Positions 28,894-30,421 of a DNA stretch of 30,421 nucleotides are shown piece by piece. Where the stretch lies: contig MU646308.1 in NCBI GenBank assembly GCA_026770585.1, positions 830,849-861,269 on the forward strand, given 5' to 3'. The notes under the pieces were generated by a model. That model was given only the letters and a program-made list of their open reading frames with translations. It did not search any database and had not been told where the DNA came from. The position numbers and the translations under genes are program-made. Position 1 is the first letter of the stretch, and each line of letters begins with the position of its first letter. Source of the stretch: Baffinella frigidus (lineage: Eukaryota > Cryptophyceae > Cryptomonadales > Baffinellaceae).

Positions 28894-28926
28894 GTGGAGG
28901 AGCGGGTGCAGGAGGCGAGCATGCAG
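28894..28926 (+). CDS. Exon echo VEERVQEASMQ
   Basis: Eleven codons before GTATCCC. RVQEASMQ repeats the end of the exon at 28579. It follows a D fragment with CCTAGG as the only acceptor. Confidence 0.5.
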
Positions 28927-28939
28927 GTATCCCTTTTTT

Positions 28940-29360
28940 GGAAATCCCGCAACCCGAAACCCTGAACCCCAAACCCTAAAGCCTAATTCATCAACCCTCA
29001 ACCCTCAATCGTCAACCCTCAACCCCAAACCGTGAACCCTCAACTCTGTACCCTAAACCCTAAACCCTAAATCCTGAACCCCAAATCCTGAACCCCAAAC
29101 CCTGAACCCCAAACCCTGAGCCCCAAACCCTGAACCCTGAACCCTAAATTTTAACTGCAGGGCACCTCGGGTGCCCAATCCACAACTCCTGAACCATACT
29201 CATGAACCATACTCCTGAACCATACTCCTGAACCATACTCATGAACCATACTCCTGAACCCTACTCCTGAACCCTACTCCTGAACCCTACTCCTCGGTCA
29301 ACCATACCCGCCAACCCCCTGAACTAACTCCAACCCTGAACCCTACACCATCAACACTGC
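28940..29360 (+). repeat. Telomere-like and CATACTCCTGAAC satellites
   Basis: CCCTAAACCC and CCCCAAATCCTGAA variants to 29150, a GGCACCTCGGGTGCC hairpin at 29161, then about nine ACTCCTGAACCA/CT units. Confidence 0.9.
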
Positions 29361-29362
29361 AG

Positions 29363-29380
29363 GGGGTGCGCGAGGAGTAC
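29363..29380 (+). CDS. Short exon copy GVREEY
   Basis: The acceptor is AACACTGCAG; the donor is GAGTAC followed by GTCCAACCC. Six codons, matching the start of the exon at 30316. Confidence 0.45.
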
Positions 29381-29600
29381 GTCCAACCCTGAACCCTCAT
29401 CCCTGAATCTCAATCCCTAATCCCTGAATCTCAAACCCTAATCCCTGAATCTCAATCCCTAATCCCTGAATCTCAATCCCTAATCCCTGAATCCCAACCC
29501 CTAATCCCTGAATCCCAACCCCTAATCCCTGAATCCCAACCCCTCATCCCTGAATCCCAACCCCTCATCCCTGAATCTCAACCCCTAAATCCGACACCCT
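29381..29600 (+). repeat. TCCCTGAATCTCAATCCCTAA satellite
   Basis: About eight 21-24 bp units of CCCTAATCCCTGAATC(T/C)CAA. Confidence 0.95.
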
Positions 29601-29634
29601 GCGAAGAGTAGGGCGTAGGGTTCCCCTAATCTCA

Positions 29635-29787
29635 CCCGGACGAGTATTCCTCAGGAATACGATTTTGGGGATCTCCGGGTCTGTTTTGGTGTATCGCAAG
29701 GCTATAAATGAAGGCTAGATAGGCGACTGTCTTATTTCTACCCTTTAAGACACACCAAAATCGTATTCCTGAGCAACACTCGCCGGG
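29635..29787. mobile_element. Element O, about 153 bp with inverted ends
   Basis: CCCGGACGAGTATTCCTCAGG plus AATACGATTTTGG at the left; CCAAAATCGTATTCCTGAGC plus AACACTCGCCGGG at the right. The ends pair over about 33 bp. Single copy here. Confidence 0.75.
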
Positions 29788-29825
29788 ATTAAACCCCCGA
29801 ATCCCATCGCGCACACCGCTGAAGC

Positions 29826-29984
29826 CACACAGCGGACTTCGCAGGGGTTTTGAATAACCCCTAAGCGATGAGACCTAGGACCCTACGGTAGGCAATCCGT
29901 AGGGACATGGGGGGGTTCCTGCGGATAAGGTAACGGAAAGGTGGCCCGATTTGGGCCGAAGATTCCTTGGTAGCCCGCTGTGTG
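29826..29984. mobile_element. Family D element, complete, 159 bp
   Basis: CACACAGCGGACTTCGCAGGG to CCTTGGTAGCCCGCTGTGTG, with AGCGATGAGACCTAGGACCC, CCTACGGTAGGCAATCCGTAGG and a CCCGATTTGGGCC hairpin. Reference copy for the family. Confidence 0.85.
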
Positions 29985-30315
29985 AGTGTCGATGACGTCA
30001 TGTCCCGTGGTCTCCACCGTGTACCGGATCTATCGAAACGGGGTTAGGGTTCAGGGTTCAGGGGGGCTACAAAGGGAGTTTCGGCAGAGTGCCCGCGCAC
30101 TCTGCTGCGGGGTGTCCAACTCGAACCCTGAACCCCAAACTAACTCTAACACTGAATACTGATCGTAGTATACGTTGTATACTTGGTGATATACGACTCT
30201 GGGTAGGTGACCTTTTGACATCTTCTGGTCTCGTGTCGCCTCCCCCGAGGTGACTAAAGAAATCCGTTTCAGCCAACCAACCCAACCCTGAGTCTATCCC
30301 ATCAAAACACTGCAG
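29985..30315. other. Intron stretch with small palindromes
   Basis: GCAGAGTGCCCGCGCACTCTGC (30083-30104) is a perfect hairpin. GTATACGTTGTATAC lies near 30170, and TTTTGACATCTTCTGG resembles the end of family N in reverse. No exon. Confidence 0.5.
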
Positions 30316-30369
30316 GGGGTGCGGGAGGAGTATGTCTGGCACAACGCGCGGATGCGCTCCGAGGCGGCC
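30316..30369 (+). CDS. Exon GVREEYVWHNARMRSEAA
   Basis: The acceptor is AACACTGCAG; the donor is GCGGCC followed by GTGCACTCTGAACCC. 18 codons, phase 0. The last exon in the window; the intron of CACCCTA repeats runs off the edge, so the gene continues. Confidence 0.65.
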
Positions 30370-30421
30370 GTGCACTCTGAACCCTCCACCCTCCACCTTA
30401 CACCCTACACCCTACACCCTA

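Overview
This window looks like nuclear DNA of an intron-rich eukaryote, most likely a unicellular alga or other protist. Three things point that way. Interspersed degenerate CCCTAAA/TTTAGGG (plant-type telomere motif) tracts fill much of the non-coding space. Short GC-rich coding blocks are bounded by AG and GT splice signals. There is no sign of prokaryotic gene packing. I cannot name the species. No rRNA, tRNA, CRISPR array, transposase, reverse transcriptase or viral gene was recognised, and 10693-11645 is an assembly gap (Ns).

All coding signal I trust lies on the + strand. It consists of about 35 short exon-like blocks (18-207 nt), spread from about 460 to 30369, which read as Ala/Glu/Arg/Lys-rich coiled coil. 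The clearest are 16132-16311, 22672-22814, 26555-26688 and 28579-28785. Most are phase 0 and begin with GTG after an intron AG. Where a block ends out of phase (1873, 4876, 13451, 21715, 25910) the next good block begins with the complementary number of bases. The simplest reading is one very long, heavily interrupted coiled-coil gene, running off the right edge and perhaps the left. Several tandem genes or a partly decayed gene cannot be excluded.

The space between exons is almost entirely repeats. These are telomere-like and CCTGAACC-like satellites, CT/CA/GA microsatellites, and at least a dozen families of short palindromic MITE-like elements (here called A to O), many 130-190 bp long. 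Several elements sit exactly inside GT...AG boundaries, like introners (mobile introns). At 5074-5857 five such units, of 158, 158, 148, 155 and 165 bp, lie directly end to end with AG|GT junctions and no exon between; two more (157 and 158 bp) follow at 6170-6484.

A second recurring theme is exon echoing: the tail of an exon plus the start of its intron reappears just after an inserted element or microsatellite (RQLAMLLSKV, NLYxTRLxRLQ, GEASQLRGEKAALEAEL, VKELSEAW...LLLEQQ, VRRLDxQVARG, VxAVEEKRA and others). The locus therefore seems to grow by element insertion together with local duplication. It is a candidate for an unusual, still active intron- and exon-multiplying system.

Layout: 1-2300 N-terminal-like block with echoes and microsatellites; 2300-5073 coiled-coil exons and the 120-bp H array; 5074-6532 back-to-back intron-like units; 6536-9325 exons with A, J, K and G elements; 9250-10560 four copies of one exon; gap; 11646-15450 elements L, K, E, F, A and CT-rich tracts; 15600-19930 long coiled-coil exons with C, D, E and G elements; 19930-22640 elements M, C, D, E and G around the AEAEG exon; 22660-24900 the QNLKNE exon and six copies of the VKELSEAW exon; 25200-27340 further exons with G, C and E elements; 27340-30421 F, K, A, B, D and O elements around the VEEKRA exons.
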